Shown piece by piece: positions 16,217 through 25,552 of a DNA stretch of 47,907 nucleotides. This DNA is from an uncultured Eubacteriales bacterium (lineage in GTDB: Bacteria > Bacillota > Clostridia > Christensenellales > Aristaeellaceae), in the NCBI GenBank assembly GCA_902773895.1, contig CACYGB010000008.1, positions 1-47,907 of the forward strand, written 5' to 3'. The notes beneath the pieces are model-generated. The model made no database searches, was not told where the DNA came from, and saw only the letters and a list, made by a program, of their open reading frames with translations. How positions within the stretch are numbered: the stretch's first letter is position 1; the number at the start of each line of letters is the position of its first letter. Position numbers and translations under genes: made by a program.

Positions 16217-16752
16217 TCCAGGACGTGCTGGCCGCCCACTTTGCCCAGTATCCCTATATGGATCCCCAGGACGCGGTGAAGCTGCTGTACCAGGCGGAAT
16301 TCGGCCCCGGGCATCAGGTGGGCGACGAAAAAAAGAGCCTGGCCCTGCTGAAAGCGGAAATGGAAGGGCTGGCTGCGGCAAAGGGCGAAAGAATGTACGA
16401 ATCCATCGGCAACGGACTGTGCCGCTGGAACCTGCGTCCCTGCGCGGAAAAGGGCATTCCGGCGGAGGACATCAACCGATTGTTTGTGGAAACGGCCCGG
16501 AGCGTGAAGGGGGACAAGCGGCGGTTTTTGCAGTCCCTGCACCTGCTGGAGCAGATGGCGGAGGAGGACGAAACGCCCTTTGACCCTGTGGAGCTGGACG
16601 TGTACCTGATCCGCTACCGGGAGAAAAAATGCTCCGCCGTTCATCACAGCGAGGCTTACCGGGCGGCGTACCAGCCGGCCTACCGGGTGGTGAACCAGAA
16701 GAAACTGAAGGATTATCTGGCCCGGCGCCGGGAGGAAGCGGCGAATCGTTAA
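16213..16752 (+). CDS. Conserved protein of unknown function coupled to truA
   Basis: 179 residues from a GTG overlapping the truA stop by 3 bases. It is soluble and mostly helical, with recognisable stretches AVKLLYQAEFGPGHQV, CRWNLRPCAEKGIPAEDINRLF and HHSEAYRAAYQPAYRVV. No signal peptide, membrane segment or family motif that I can name is present. The HHSEAYRAAYQPAYR end is aromatic- and charge-rich and looks conserved. It may be expressed at low level from the truA promoter. Confidence 0.75.
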   Translation: MIQDVLAAHFAQYPYMDPQDAVKLLYQAEFGPGHQVGDEKKSLALLKAEMEGLAAAKGERMYESIGNGLCRWNLRPCAEKGIPAEDINRLFVETARSVKGDKRRFLQSLHLLEQMAEEDETPFDPVELDVYLIRYREKKCSAVHHSEAYRAAYQPAYRVVNQKKLKDYLARRREEAANR

Positions 16753-16788
16753 GAAAATCTTAAATTTTGCCTCTTTCTTCCATGTTGA

Positions 16789-16817
16789 TTGATTCATTCG
16801 CCTGATTCTGTTATAAT
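16789..16817 (+). promoter_or_regulatory. Promoter of the nucleoside transporter operon
   Basis: TTGATT (16789-16794) and TATAAT (16812-16817) with a 17-base spacer. It lies about 50 bases before the substrate-binding protein gene. Confidence 0.85.
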
Positions 16818-16870
16818 TTGATGGAGTAACCGGGGGTTATTCAAACCAAATAAAATAGGAGGCACCATTC

Positions 16871-17971
16871 ATGAAAAAGTTCCTCGCTCTTTTCCTGGCA
16901 CTGGCTTTGTGCATGGGCGCTGTCAGCGCGATTGCTGAAGCTGTGAATCCGGCGGACATCGAAGATACCATCACTTCTCCTGACGGCACTTACGCCGTGG
17001 CGTTTGTGACCGACGTGGGCCAGCTGAAGGACAAGTCCTTCAACGAAGGCACCTGGAACGGCGCCAAGCTGTACGCTGCTGAAAAAGGCCTGACCTATAA
17101 ATACTACCAGCCCGCCAATGGCGACAAGGCCACCGACGATGACCGCTTCGACGCCATGAAGGCTGCCGCGGAAGCGGGCGCCAAGGTGATCGTGGCTGCC
17201 GGCTTCATGCAGGGCACCGCGCTGGAAAAGGCCGCCAAGGCTTATCCCGATGTGAAGTTCGTCTTCATCGACGGTTGGTCCCTGGGCCTGGATAACGTGG
17301 TCGGCGTTGCGTTCAAGGAAGAACAGTGCGGTTACTTCGCCGGCTACGCCGCTGTGAAGGAAGGCTTCACCAAACTGGGCTTCGCCGGCGGCGGCGGCGG
17401 CACCAACCCTGCCTGCATGCGCTACGGCTACGGCTTCATCCAGGGCGCCAACAAGGCTGCCGCTGAACTGGGCCGTCAGGTTGACATCAAGTTCACCTGG
17501 GCATACGGCGCTTCCTTCTCCCCCTCCGCCGAACTGCAGACCCTGATCTCCGGCTGGTACGAGACCGGCACCGAGGTCGTGTTCTCCTGCGGCGGCTCCA
17601 TCTTCGACTCCATCACCGCTGCCGCCTCCGCCAATGACGGCGCTGTGATCGGCGTGGACGTGGACCAGTCCTTCCAGTCTGACACCGTTGTGACCTCCGC
17701 CCTGAAGGGCATCACCGAAGGCACCTACCAGATGGTGGCCACCGTGTTCGACGGCACCTGGCAGGGCGGCGCTGTGTCCCTGGGCGTGAATGAAAACGCT
17801 GTGGGCCTGCCCGTGGATACCTGGAGCCTGGAAAACTATCATGTTGACGAATACGAAGCCCTGAAGGCCGCTGTGGCCGCCGGCGAAGTGGCGATCGACG
17901 ACGCCGCTGCCGAAGGCGATCCCAACGCCAAGGGCCCCTGGAGCAACGTGACGGTTGACTACGTGGAATAA
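16871..17971 (+). CDS. BMP/PnrA-family nucleoside-binding protein of an ABC transporter
   Basis: 366 residues. A signal peptide (MKKFLALFLALALCMGAVSA) is followed by the BMP family core: AVAFVTDVGQLKDKSFNEGTWNG, KVIVAAGFMQGTALEKAAKAYPDVKFVFIDG, GYFAGYAA, and AVIGVDVDQSFQSDTVVTSALKG. Family members such as TmpC/PnrA and B. subtilis NupN bind purine nucleosides. The Cys in the signal peptide is preceded by Leu, not Gly or Ala, so a standard lipobox is absent, unusual for a monoderm ABC binding protein. A terminator separates it from the ATPase and permease genes, so it is probably made in excess. Confidence 0.92.
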   Translation: MKKFLALFLALALCMGAVSAIAEAVNPADIEDTITSPDGTYAVAFVTDVGQLKDKSFNEGTWNGAKLYAAEKGLTYKYYQPANGDKATDDDRFDAMKAAAEAGAKVIVAAGFMQGTALEKAAKAYPDVKFVFIDGWSLGLDNVVGVAFKEEQCGYFAGYAAVKEGFTKLGFAGGGGGTNPACMRYGYGFIQGANKAAAELGRQVDIKFTWAYGASFSPSAELQTLISGWYETGTEVVFSCGGSIFDSITAAASANDGAVIGVDVDQSFQSDTVVTSALKGITEGTYQMVATVFDGTWQGGAVSLGVNENAVGLPVDTWSLENYHVDEYEALKAAVAAGEVAIDDAAAEGDPNAKGPWSNVTVDYVE

Positions 17972-17983
17972 TCCGTTTGCAAG

Positions 17984-18018
17984 AAGCAGGGAGGGCGAAA
18001 GCCCTTCCTGCTTTTCTT
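17984..18018 (+). terminator. Partial terminator between binding-protein and ATPase genes
   Basis: A 13-base stem (17984-17996 with 18001-18013) with a GAAA loop and a T-rich tail. Within an operon this is a common way to make more binding protein than membrane components. Confidence 0.85.
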
Positions 18019-18089
18019 GCGTATGAACCGATTTTTTTCCGCCTCTGATTTCGGAGCGCGGCAAACGAATGGAAGGGGGGATATGGCAC

Positions 18090-19643
18090 ATGGATCACGA
18101 GCAGGATTACGTGATCGAAATGCTGCATATCACCAAGGAATTCCCGGGCATCAAGGCCAATGATGATATTACCCTGCAGCTGCGCCGCGGCGAAATCCAT
18201 GCGCTGCTGGGGGAAAACGGCGCCGGGAAGAGCACGCTGATGAGCGTGCTGTTTGGCCTGTATCAGCCGGAAGCGGGTGAAATCCGCAAGGATGGGAAGC
18301 CCGTGAAAATCACCAATCCCAACGACGCGACGGCGCTGCACATCGGCATGGTGCACCAGCATTTCAAGCTGATCGAGGTGTTCACCGTGCTGGACAACAT
18401 CATCCTGGGCGCGGAGGATACCCGCCTGGGCTTCGTCCAGCGCCGGGACGCCCGGAAAAAGGTGGAGGAACTGTCCAAGCGCTACGGCCTGGCGGTGGAT
18501 TTGGACGCCAAGGTGGAGGACATCACCGTCGGGATGCAGCAGCGCGTGGAAATCCTGAAAATGCTGTACCGGGAAAACGAGATCCTGATCTTTGACGAGC
18601 CTACCGCCGTGCTGACCCCCCAGGAAATCACCGAACTGATGCATATCATGAAGGGCCTGGCCAGCGAGGGAAAATCCATTCTGTTCATTTCCCACAAGCT
18701 CAACGAAATCATGGAGGTTTCCGACCGGGTCACCGTTCTGCGCAAGGGACGTTACATCGGCACGGTCAATACCGCCGAAACCACGCCGTCGGAACTGAGC
18801 CGCATGATGGTGGGCCACGACGTGCAGCTGGTGGTGGACAAGACGCCGGCAAAGCCCGGGAAAACCGTTTTGAAGGTGGAGAACCTGCATGTGCCCAGCC
18901 ACCTGTACAAGCATGACGCGGTGAAAGGTGTCAGCTTTGAGGTGCGGCAGGGCGAAATCGTCTGCATCGCAGGCATTGACGGCAACGGGCAGAGCGAATT
19001 GGTATTCGGCCTGTCCGGGCTGGAAAAATGCTCCGGGGGCAAGATTGAAATCAACGGCGTGGACATTACCCACGCGCCCATCCGCAAGCGCAGCGAAGCG
19101 GGCATCAGCCATATCCCCGAGGACCGGCACAAGCACGGCCTGGTGCTGGATTTCAGCCTGGAGCAGAATATGGTGCTGCAGGCCTTTGAGGAGCCCCGCT
19201 TCCAGCACCTGGGCTTCATCAAATTCGGCGACGTGCGCAAATATACGGAACGGCTGATTGAGGAATACGACATCCGTTCCGGCCAGGGCCCCATTACGAC
19301 GGCCCGCTCCATGTCCGGCGGCAACCAGCAAAAGGCCATCGTGGCCCGGGAAATCGACCGGGACCTGCCGCTGATGCTGGCGGTGCAGCCTACCCGCGGC
19401 CTGGACGTGGGCGCCATCGAAAACATCCACAGGCAAATCGTGGCCCAGCGCGACGCCGGCAAGGCGGTGCTGCTGGTTTCCCTGGAATTGGATGAGGTCA
19501 TGAACCTGTCGGACCGCATCCTGGTCATGTACGAAGGGGAAATCGTGGGTGAAATGGATCCCAAGAAAACCACGGTGGAGGAACTGGGCCTGTACATGGC
19601 TGGCGCCAAGCGGCAGGACCGGCAGAAGGAGGCGCGGGCATGA
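18090..19643 (+). CDS. Nucleoside ABC transporter, tandem ATP-binding protein (NupO-like)
   Basis: 517 residues from the ATG at 18090, 9 bases behind a G-rich ribosome binding site; an in-frame ATG upstream is less well placed. Two ABC domains are fused, as in sugar/nucleoside RbsA-like ATPases. Domain 1 has Walker [10 protein letters not shown] (41-49), signature-like VGMQQ (147-151), Walker B LIFDEPT (167-172) and His202. Domain 2 has the degenerate [10 protein letters not shown], a good signature MSGGNQQK and [11 protein letters not shown]. It energises the permeases that follow; the next gene overlaps by 4 bases. Confidence 0.94.
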   Translation: MDHEQDYVIEMLHITKEFPGIKANDDITLQLRRGEIHALLGENGAGKSTLMSVLFGLYQPEAGEIRKDGKPVKITNPNDATALHIGMVHQHFKLIEVFTVLDNIILGAEDTRLGFVQRRDARKKVEELSKRYGLAVDLDAKVEDITVGMQQRVEILKMLYRENEILIFDEPTAVLTPQEITELMHIMKGLASEGKSILFISHKLNEIMEVSDRVTVLRKGRYIGTVNTAETTPSELSRMMVGHDVQLVVDKTPAKPGKTVLKVENLHVPSHLYKHDAVKGVSFEVRQGEIVCIAGIDGNGQSELVFGLSGLEKCSGGKIEINGVDITHAPIRKRSEAGISHIPEDRHKHGLVLDFSLEQNMVLQAFEEPRFQHLGFIKFGDVRKYTERLIEEYDIRSGQGPITTARSMSGGNQQKAIVAREIDRDLPLMLAVQPTRGLDVGAIENIHRQIVAQRDAGKAVLLVSLELDEVMNLSDRILVMYEGEIVGEMDPKKTTVEELGLYMAGAKRQDRQKEARA

Positions 19644-20896
19644 AAAAAGAATCATTCTGGGATAAAACGGCTACCCGCTCCGTGCTCGCTTCCCTGGTGG
19701 CGATCCTGACGGGCATGGTGGCCGGCGGCCTGATCATCCTGATCGTGGGCCTGACCAACCCGACCTTGGGCATCAAGGGCGCCTGGGAAGGCATCCGCCT
19801 GGTGGCGGCCGGCCTGTTTTCCACCGGCCGCGGCAGCGCGGGCGAGCTGACCTTCGGCTTCAATCCCACTTCCTTTGGCAATATGCTGTTCCGCGCCATG
19901 CCGCTGGTGATGACCGGCCTTTCCGTGGCGCTGGGCAACAAGGCGGGCCTGTTCAATATCGGCGCGCCCGGCCAGTTCCTGGCCGGCACGGCGGCCAGCC
20001 TTTCCGTGGCGCTGAGCGTGCCCACCAGCGTGCTGCCCGCCTGGCTGATCTGGATCCTGGCCTTCCTGGCCGGTATGATCGCAGGGGCGTGCTGGGGCGC
20101 TATTCCCGGCCTGCTGAAGGCTTTCCTGAACATCAACGAGGTGCTGGCCTGCATCATGACCAACTGGATCGCCGCCAATCTGGTGACCTGGTTCTTTGAT
20201 GTGAGCAACCTGAAAAACGCCCTGGAGGGCACCAAGTCAGGCTACATTTACAAAACCTCCACCATCCTGAACGACGTGGTCATTGACGGCGTAAGTTCCA
20301 CGGTGGGCGCGGCTGTGCCGGAGGGCGCCCAGATGGTGGCCACCCGCGGCGGCGTTGCCACCGGCAAAATGGGGCTGGACGCGCTGTTTGGCGGCAGCCA
20401 GATCAACGGCGGCATCCTGGTGGCCATCCTGATCGCCGTGGTCATCTACATCCTGCTGTCCAAAACCACCCTGGGCTACCAGCTGAAGGCGTGCGGCGCC
20501 AACCGCTATGCCGCCCGGTACGCCGGCATCCGGGACAAGCGCAACATCGTGCTCACCATGGCCCTGGCCGGCGCCCTGTCTGCCGCCGGCGCTGCGCTGT
20601 ATTACCTGTCCGGCAACACCGAATTCTTCTGGAACACCTACCAGTCGCTGCCGTCGGAGGGCTTTAACGGCATCCCGGTGGCGCTGCTGGCCATCAACAA
20701 TCCCATCGGGGTCATCTTCTCCGCCGTCTTCATGTCCATGCTGCAAATCTGCGGGCAGAAGCTGACGGAGCTGACCGCGTACAACGAGTACATCACCAAC
20801 GTCATCATTGCCGTGATCGTCTATCTGTCGGCCTTCATGCTGGTCATCAAGATGTGGATCGGCAAACTGCGCAGCGGAAAGGCGGTGAAGAAATAA
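19640..20896 (+). CDS. Nucleoside ABC transporter permease (NupP-like)
   Basis: 418 residues starting in an ATGA overlap with the ATPase gene. It has about 9-10 membrane segments, a periplasmic-side loop near residues 185-240, and the RbsC/NupP family motifs [20 protein letters not shown] and [23 protein letters not shown], the latter the coupling-loop region that contacts the ATPase. The binding partner is the second permease, which starts in this stop codon. Longer than RbsC-type permeases, as NupP/YufP are. Confidence 0.93.
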   Translation: MKKESFWDKTATRSVLASLVAILTGMVAGGLIILIVGLTNPTLGIKGAWEGIRLVAAGLFSTGRGSAGELTFGFNPTSFGNMLFRAMPLVMTGLSVALGNKAGLFNIGAPGQFLAGTAASLSVALSVPTSVLPAWLIWILAFLAGMIAGACWGAIPGLLKAFLNINEVLACIMTNWIAANLVTWFFDVSNLKNALEGTKSGYIYKTSTILNDVVIDGVSSTVGAAVPEGAQMVATRGGVATGKMGLDALFGGSQINGGILVAILIAVVIYILLSKTTLGYQLKACGANRYAARYAGIRDKRNIVLTMALAGALSAAGAALYYLSGNTEFFWNTYQSLPSEGFNGIPVALLAINNPIGVIFSAVFMSMLQICGQKLTELTAYNEYITNVIIAVIVYLSAFMLVIKMWIGKLRSGKAVKK

Positions 20897-21927
20897 TGCC
20901 GTTTCTGATTCGACAAACCCTGGTTTATGCCGTCCCGCTGATGCTGGTGGCGCTGGCCGGCGTGTTCGCGGAGCGCAGCGGCATCATCAACCTGGCCCTG
21001 GAAGGCATCATGATTTTCGGCGCGTTCATGGGCGTGCTGTTCGTGCGCTTCGTGCAGCAGTGGGGCTGGTTCCAGGCGGCTTACGACGCCAAGAACTACC
21101 TGGCGCTGCAGGGCTTCTGCACCCTGGCCATCCTGTTTGCGGCGGCCTGCGGCGCGGTGTTCAGCCTGCTTCTGGCCTTCGCCGCCATCAACCTGAAGGC
21201 GGACCAGACCATCGGCGGCACCGCGCTGAACCTGCTGGCCCCGGCCCTGGTGCTGTTCTTCATCCGCATCCTGGCCAACCAGAACACCCTGAACATGTAC
21301 ACGGGCGACGCCGCCAGCTGGTTCATGCTGAAAAAGGCCATGTTCGGCTACGGCCGCACCCAGCAGATGGGCTTCCTGGGCTCCACCTTCGTGGACAAGG
21401 TGTACGTGGCCACGTACATCTGCATCCTGGTGTTCGTGGTGATGTCTGTGGTCCTGTACAAAACCCGCTTCGGCCTGCGGCTGCGTTCCTGCGGTGAAAA
21501 CCCGCAGGCCTCGGCGTCCCTGGGCATCAACGTGATCAAAATGCGCTACGCGGGCACCGTGCTCAGCGGCGCGCTGGCCGGCATGGGCGGCTTCGTGTAT
21601 GTGCTGACCACGGCCAACTGCTCCGCCAACGGCGATGTGGCCGGCTTCGGCTTCCTGGCCCTGGCGGTGATGATCTTCGGCAACTGGAAGCCGCTGAACA
21701 TCTGCGGCGCCGCGCTGCTGTTCGGCCTGTTCAAATGCATCGCCGCTTCCTACTCCACTTTGGATATCAACGGCGACGGCGTTTACATGCTGAAGAACCT
21801 GAACATCAATACCAACATTTACCGCATGCTGCCCTATGTGATCACCCTGGTGGTGCTGGCGTTCACGTCCAAGAGTTCCCGCGCCCCCAAGGCGGAAGGC
21901 ATTCCCTATGATCCCGGCAAACGGTAA
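20896..21927 (+). CDS. Nucleoside ABC transporter permease (NupQ-like)
   Basis: 343 residues; I chose the ATG at 20896 that overlaps the preceding TAA by one base. It is the second, shorter permease of the BMP-type importer. Matching features are the N-terminal AGVFAERSGIINLALEGIMIFGAFM, about 8-9 membrane segments, and KTRFGLRLRSCGENPQASASLGI (coupling region). The set SBP-ATPase-permease-permease matches B. subtilis nupNOPQ. A terminator follows. Confidence 0.93.
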   Translation: MPFLIRQTLVYAVPLMLVALAGVFAERSGIINLALEGIMIFGAFMGVLFVRFVQQWGWFQAAYDAKNYLALQGFCTLAILFAAACGAVFSLLLAFAAINLKADQTIGGTALNLLAPALVLFFIRILANQNTLNMYTGDAASWFMLKKAMFGYGRTQQMGFLGSTFVDKVYVATYICILVFVVMSVVLYKTRFGLRLRSCGENPQASASLGINVIKMRYAGTVLSGALAGMGGFVYVLTTANCSANGDVAGFGFLALAVMIFGNWKPLNICGAALLFGLFKCIAASYSTLDINGDGVYMLKNLNINTNIYRMLPYVITLVVLAFTSKSSRAPKAEGIPYDPGKR

Positions 21928-21946
21928 AAATATGCAAATCCTCCTG

Positions 21947-21977
21947 GCGGCTCCCGGCGACGGGGCCGCTTTTTTTG
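21947..21977 (+). terminator. Terminator of the nucleoside transporter operon
   Basis: GC-rich hairpin (arms about 21947-21955 and 21962-21969, one bulge) followed by seven T. It separates the operon from the degenerate pair downstream. Confidence 0.75.
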
Positions 21978-21986
21978 TGCCGGCGC

Positions 21987-22015
21987 TGGACAGACGGCGG
22001 CGGATACCCTATAAT
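21987..22015 (+). promoter_or_regulatory. Separate promoter of the degenerate ATPase-permease pair
   Basis: TGGACA (21987-21992) and TATAAT (22010-22015), 17-base spacer. It lies between the operon terminator and the GTG of the next gene, so that gene pair is transcribed separately. Confidence 0.75.
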
Positions 22016-22061
22016 GGAAGAACCGCCGGATGGGCTCCGGCGGCTGAAATGGAGGAAATCC

Positions 22062-23582
22062 GTGAGCGAATACAGTTTGGAAATGGCCCAGGTGCGCAAG
22101 CGCGCCGACGGACAATGGATCCTGGAGGACGCTTCCCTGCAGGTGCGCAAGGGCGAAATCCACGGCCTGCTTGGCGACGGCGGCGCCGGAAAAACCATGC
22201 TGATGCAGATCCTGGCCGGGCTGTGCCGGCCGGATGGCTGCGTGACGGCGAAACGGAACGGGCAGATCACGTCGCCCGGCTCCGGCGCGTGGCGAAAAGG
22301 CATCGGCTGGATCCCGGCGGACCGGGGTCTGGTTGACGGCTACACCGGCTATGAGAATTTTTTGCTGGGCGGACGAATGGACAAAACGCTTCGGCAGCGC
22401 GCGGCGGAATTGCAGCGCCGGTACGGCCTGATGGATGTGCCGCTGGATGTGCCCGCCGGGCGGATGTCCGCGTATGAGCGGATGCAGGTGACGCTGCTCA
22501 AATGCCTGGTTTGGCAGTGCGACGTGCTGCTGCTGGACGATGTCTGGCGCATGATGACCTGCCAGCAGAAGGAGGCGTTTTCCGCTCTTTTGCAAACCCT
22601 GGCCCGGGAAGGGAAAACCATCCTGATTTCCGGCGGTGAACCCCGGGATATGATGGCCTGGACGGACCGGTGCACGGTGCTGCGGGACGGAAAAACAGTG
22701 AAAACGGTTTCCACCGCTTTGACGGACGCGGCAAGCCTGGAGGAACTGATGACCGGCACCGACGAAGCCTGGACGCCGGACAAGCTGGAAATTGCGCCGG
22801 GCAGCGTGGTGCTGGAGGTGCGGGATCTGCGGGTGCCGGGGCCGGATGGACGAAAGCCGCTGATCAATGGCGTATCTTTTGAGGTGCGCGCAGGCGAAAT
22901 CGTTTGCCTGACGGGCAACGACGGCGGCGGCCAGGAAATCTGCGCCGAAGCGCTGATGGGCCTGCGTCCCCTGGCCCGGGGCCGCATCCGCCTGGGGGGC
23001 AAAATCATCACCCGCGCGTCGACACGGGACAGGATGCGCAGCGGCATCAGCTATATGCCGGCGGAGGAAAACGGCCTGCTGCCGGACGCTCCGCTGTCGG
23101 ACAGCCTGGTGCTTCACCGCTATTGGGATCTGGCGATGCAGGACAGCGGCGTGATCCGCAAAAGGGCGGTGCGCAGCTACGCGGCAGACTTGATGGAGGA
23201 TTATGAAATTCCGGGGGATTCGGACTCGCCTGCGCGCTTTCTGCCGCGGCAGGACCGGCTGCGGGCCCTGGCTGCCCGTGCCGTGGAACGGGAAAGGGAA
23301 CTGCTGATCGCCGTGCGGCCCACGGAAGGGGCGGACCGGCAAACCGCCTGGGAAATCCATCAGGACATCCTGGGCCTGCGGGAAAGCCGCAAGGCGGTGC
23401 TGGTGATCACCCGGGACGTGGAGGAAGTGAAGGCGCTGGCGGACCGGATCTTCGTCATGAACGGCGGGGAAATCGTGGCGGAATTGGACCCGGCGCTGAC
23501 CACGGAGGAAGAAATCGGATTGCTGATGACGACGGGCCTGAGGCAGGAAAAATACGGACGCATGACGGAGGAAGACGAATGA
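22062..23582 (+). CDS. Degenerate tandem ABC ATPase, paralogue of the NupO-like protein
   Basis: 506 residues from a GTG 6 bases behind GGAGG. It aligns in layout with the neighbouring NupO-like ATPase but has lost key residues. Domain 1 keeps Walker A GDGGAGKT (38-45), but Walker B reads LLLDD where Glu is expected (Asp160), the signature is MSAYERMQ and the switch His is replaced (LISGGEP near 189-194). Domain 2 has GNDGGGQEI for Walker A and LPRQDRLRAL where LSGGQ is expected. So hydrolysis is doubtful. It may be a regulator, a decaying duplicate or a transporter with altered energetics. The permease gene overlaps its end by 4 bases. Confidence 0.85.
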   Translation: MSEYSLEMAQVRKRADGQWILEDASLQVRKGEIHGLLGDGGAGKTMLMQILAGLCRPDGCVTAKRNGQITSPGSGAWRKGIGWIPADRGLVDGYTGYENFLLGGRMDKTLRQRAAELQRRYGLMDVPLDVPAGRMSAYERMQVTLLKCLVWQCDVLLLDDVWRMMTCQQKEAFSALLQTLAREGKTILISGGEPRDMMAWTDRCTVLRDGKTVKTVSTALTDAASLEELMTGTDEAWTPDKLEIAPGSVVLEVRDLRVPGPDGRKPLINGVSFEVRAGEIVCLTGNDGGGQEICAEALMGLRPLARGRIRLGGKIITRASTRDRMRSGISYMPAEENGLLPDAPLSDSLVLHRYWDLAMQDSGVIRKRAVRSYAADLMEDYEIPGDSDSPARFLPRQDRLRALAARAVERERELLIAVRPTEGADRQTAWEIHQDILGLRESRKAVLVITRDVEEVKALADRIFVMNGGEIVAELDPALTTEEEIGLLMTTGLRQEKYGRMTEEDE

Positions 23583-24571
23583 AACGGAAAAAAGGGGCCT
23601 TGCCCATCGCCTGGACGGCGGCTGTGCTGCTGGGGTTGGCGGCCGGCGTCGCTGTTTTGTTTTTGACGCATGCAGGCCAGGCTGCGGAAGGCCTGGGCCA
23701 GCTTTTGGGCTATGCCGTGTCTTCCGTGGGGCGTCTGGGCGCAGCGCTGCGTTTTGCCGCGGTACTGATGCTGCTGGGGCTGGGCTGCTATGTGTCCGCG
23801 TCGGCCGGCGGCACGGCCCTGGGCGTGCCGGGCCAGTTTATTGCCGGCGCGGCGGCGGCGCTGCTGGGCGCGGCCCTGAACCAGTGGGGCCTGTGCCTGC
23901 TGCTGGGGGCTGCGGCCGGGTGCGCGTGGGGCATGCTGCCCAGGCTCTTCCGGGGTCATGCGGCCGGGGCCGCCGTGCTGCTGGACTGGGCGGCGTATTT
24001 TACGGCGGACGCCCTGCTGGCCGGTCTTCCATTTCAGCCGGGGGACAAGGCGGCCCGGCTGGCCGCGGTTCATCCCGGCGCCATGCCGCCGGCTTTGGGA
24101 GGAAGCTTTGTGAACGCGGCGGTGCCGGTGGCGCTTGCCTGTGCGGCTGCGGTCTGGTTCCTGATCCGCAGCACCACCCTGGGCTATGAAATCCGCGCCT
24201 GCGCCCTGAACCGACAGGCGGCCTGGAACGCCGGCGTGCGGGTGAACCAAAGGGAAACGCTGGCTGCCGGGCTGTGCGGCGGCCTGGCCGGGCTTGCCGG
24301 GGGCCTGTTCTTTTTGCTGGATGCATCGACGTACGCTTTGTCCGGCGCGCTGCCTTCCGTTGCATTTTACGCGGTGCCCTCCGCCCTGCTGGGTATGGCG
24401 CATCCGCTGGCTGCGGTGGGCTCTGCCCTTGTGGTGGCGTGGCTGCGGTCCGGCCAGACAGCGCTGAACAAACTCATCGGCCAGCAGGATGCCCGGCTTG
24501 TGGCAGGCGCCGCGCTGTACTTAGGCGCGCTGGCACTGCTGGCCTGGCGCGGCATGCGGCGGGGAAAATAA
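23579..24571 (+). CDS. ABC permease paralogue (NupP-like, shortened)
   Basis: 330 residues starting in an ATGA overlap. Hydrophobic segments and the coupling-loop motif STTLGYEIRACALNRQAAWNAGV match the NupP-like permease upstream, as does GTALGVPGQFIAGAAAALLG with its [15 protein letters not shown]. It is about 90 residues shorter, with the extracytoplasmic insert reduced. No NupQ-type partner or binding protein follows, so if active it would form a homodimer or borrow the partner from the intact operon. Confidence 0.85.
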   Translation: MKRKKGALPIAWTAAVLLGLAAGVAVLFLTHAGQAAEGLGQLLGYAVSSVGRLGAALRFAAVLMLLGLGCYVSASAGGTALGVPGQFIAGAAAALLGAALNQWGLCLLLGAAAGCAWGMLPRLFRGHAAGAAVLLDWAAYFTADALLAGLPFQPGDKAARLAAVHPGAMPPALGGSFVNAAVPVALACAAAVWFLIRSTTLGYEIRACALNRQAAWNAGVRVNQRETLAAGLCGGLAGLAGGLFFLLDASTYALSGALPSVAFYAVPSALLGMAHPLAAVGSALVVAWLRSGQTALNKLIGQQDARLVAGAALYLGALALLAWRGMRRGK

Positions 24572-24574
24572 CGG

Positions 24575-25468
24575 GTGAAGGAAATGAAAGCGGTATTTTT
24601 TCTCATGATGGCGGCGTGCCTGGCTGCCTGCGGCCAGGGGAAGGCGGAATCTGATCCGCTGCTTTACCGGGTGTCGGACGGGCAGGGCTGCACGGTTTAT
24701 CTGCTGGGCACCATTCATATGGGCCGCCCGGATTTTTATCCGCTGGGCACGGCTGCGGAAGCGGCGTATCAGGCGGCGGAGGTGCTGGCGGTGGAGGCGG
24801 ACCTGCTTTCCCAGTCTGCCGCGGATGCCGCCCGCTACTCCGCGGCGCTGATGTACAGCCCGGGGGACGAATGCCGGCGGCATCTGTCGCCGGAAACGTA
24901 TCAATTGGGGCTGCAGCGCCTGGGACGGAGCGAAGGCCTGCTGAACCGGATGCGGCCTGCGGCGTGGTATTCGCTGGCGGAAACCGCTGTTTTCGCGGAA
25001 TTGGGCTGTTCCCAGGAATGGGGCGTGGATTCGGTGCTGCTGCACAGGGCCCATGACGAAGGGAAACTGGTGGAGGAGCTGGAGGGCGGCGACGCGCAGA
25101 TCGGCATCCTGCTGTCGATCCCGGATGAAGTGATGGACGGGGAGATCCGCCGGCTGCTGTCCGATCCGGATCAGGCCAGGGCGGACATGGAAAACGCGCT
25201 GCGCGCCTGGCAGGCCGGGGACGCGGACGCCCTGTTGGCAGCCGCTTTGCCATCGTCGGACACCCCTGCCTACCGCCTGTATACGGAAGCGGTGTACGCC
25301 CGCCGCAACGCCCTGTTTGCGCAGCGGGTGACAGAATACCTGGCGAAGGGCCGCACCGCGCTGGTGGCGGTGGGAGCGGCGCATCTGCTGGGACAGGACG
25401 GGCTTGCCCAACGGCTGGCGGACGCCGGATACCGGGTGGAACGCCTGCCAAACGGACAGGAAACATGA
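24575..25468 (+). CDS. TraB/GumN-family lipoprotein
   Basis: 297 residues from a GTG at 24575; the ATG at 24584 is equally possible. The N-terminus has a lipoprotein signal (FFLMMAACLAACGQG, lipobox LAAC), so it is anchored outside the membrane. The TraB/GumN pattern is visible: VYLLGTIHMGRPDFYPLG, then AVEADLL, and near the C-terminus TALVAVGAAHLLGQDGL. The family is related to haem-binding/erythromycin-esterase-like and Tiki proteases, but its bacterial role is unknown. It follows the degenerate permease closely and a terminator follows it. Confidence 0.88.
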   Translation: MKEMKAVFFLMMAACLAACGQGKAESDPLLYRVSDGQGCTVYLLGTIHMGRPDFYPLGTAAEAAYQAAEVLAVEADLLSQSAADAARYSAALMYSPGDECRRHLSPETYQLGLQRLGRSEGLLNRMRPAAWYSLAETAVFAELGCSQEWGVDSVLLHRAHDEGKLVEELEGGDAQIGILLSIPDEVMDGEIRRLLSDPDQARADMENALRAWQAGDADALLAAALPSSDTPAYRLYTEAVYARRNALFAQRVTEYLAKGRTALVAVGAAHLLGQDGLAQRLADAGYRVERLPNGQET

Positions 25469-25492
25469 GCCGGACATTCTCCGGCTTTTTTT
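25468..25492 (+). terminator. Terminator after the TraB/GumN gene
   Basis: Seven-base stem (25468-25474 with 25480-25486) followed by a T run, starting within the stop codon. Confidence 0.85.
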
Positions 25493-25499
25493 GTATTGC

Positions 25500-25527
25500 G
25501 AACCAAAGGCATCTTTGCATCGTCTAA
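25500..25527 (+). promoter_or_regulatory. Likely ECF sigma autoregulatory promoter
   Basis: GAACC at 25500-25504 and CGTCTAA at 25521-25527 with a 16-base spacer. AAC-type -35 and CGTC-type -10 boxes are typical of ECF sigma targets. It lies 25 bases before the sigma gene, with no sigma-A-type alternative seen. Prediction by pattern only. Confidence 0.55.
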
Positions 25528-25552
25528 TGGGGGAAAGGAGGTTGAAGCGGGC

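Noticed and set aside
16871-21927. BMP-type operon as a RfuABCD riboflavin importer
   Set aside because: BMP-like RfuA proteins do bind riboflavin, but there is no FMN riboswitch in front of this operon and the gene set matches nupNOPQ; a nucleoside role is more likely.
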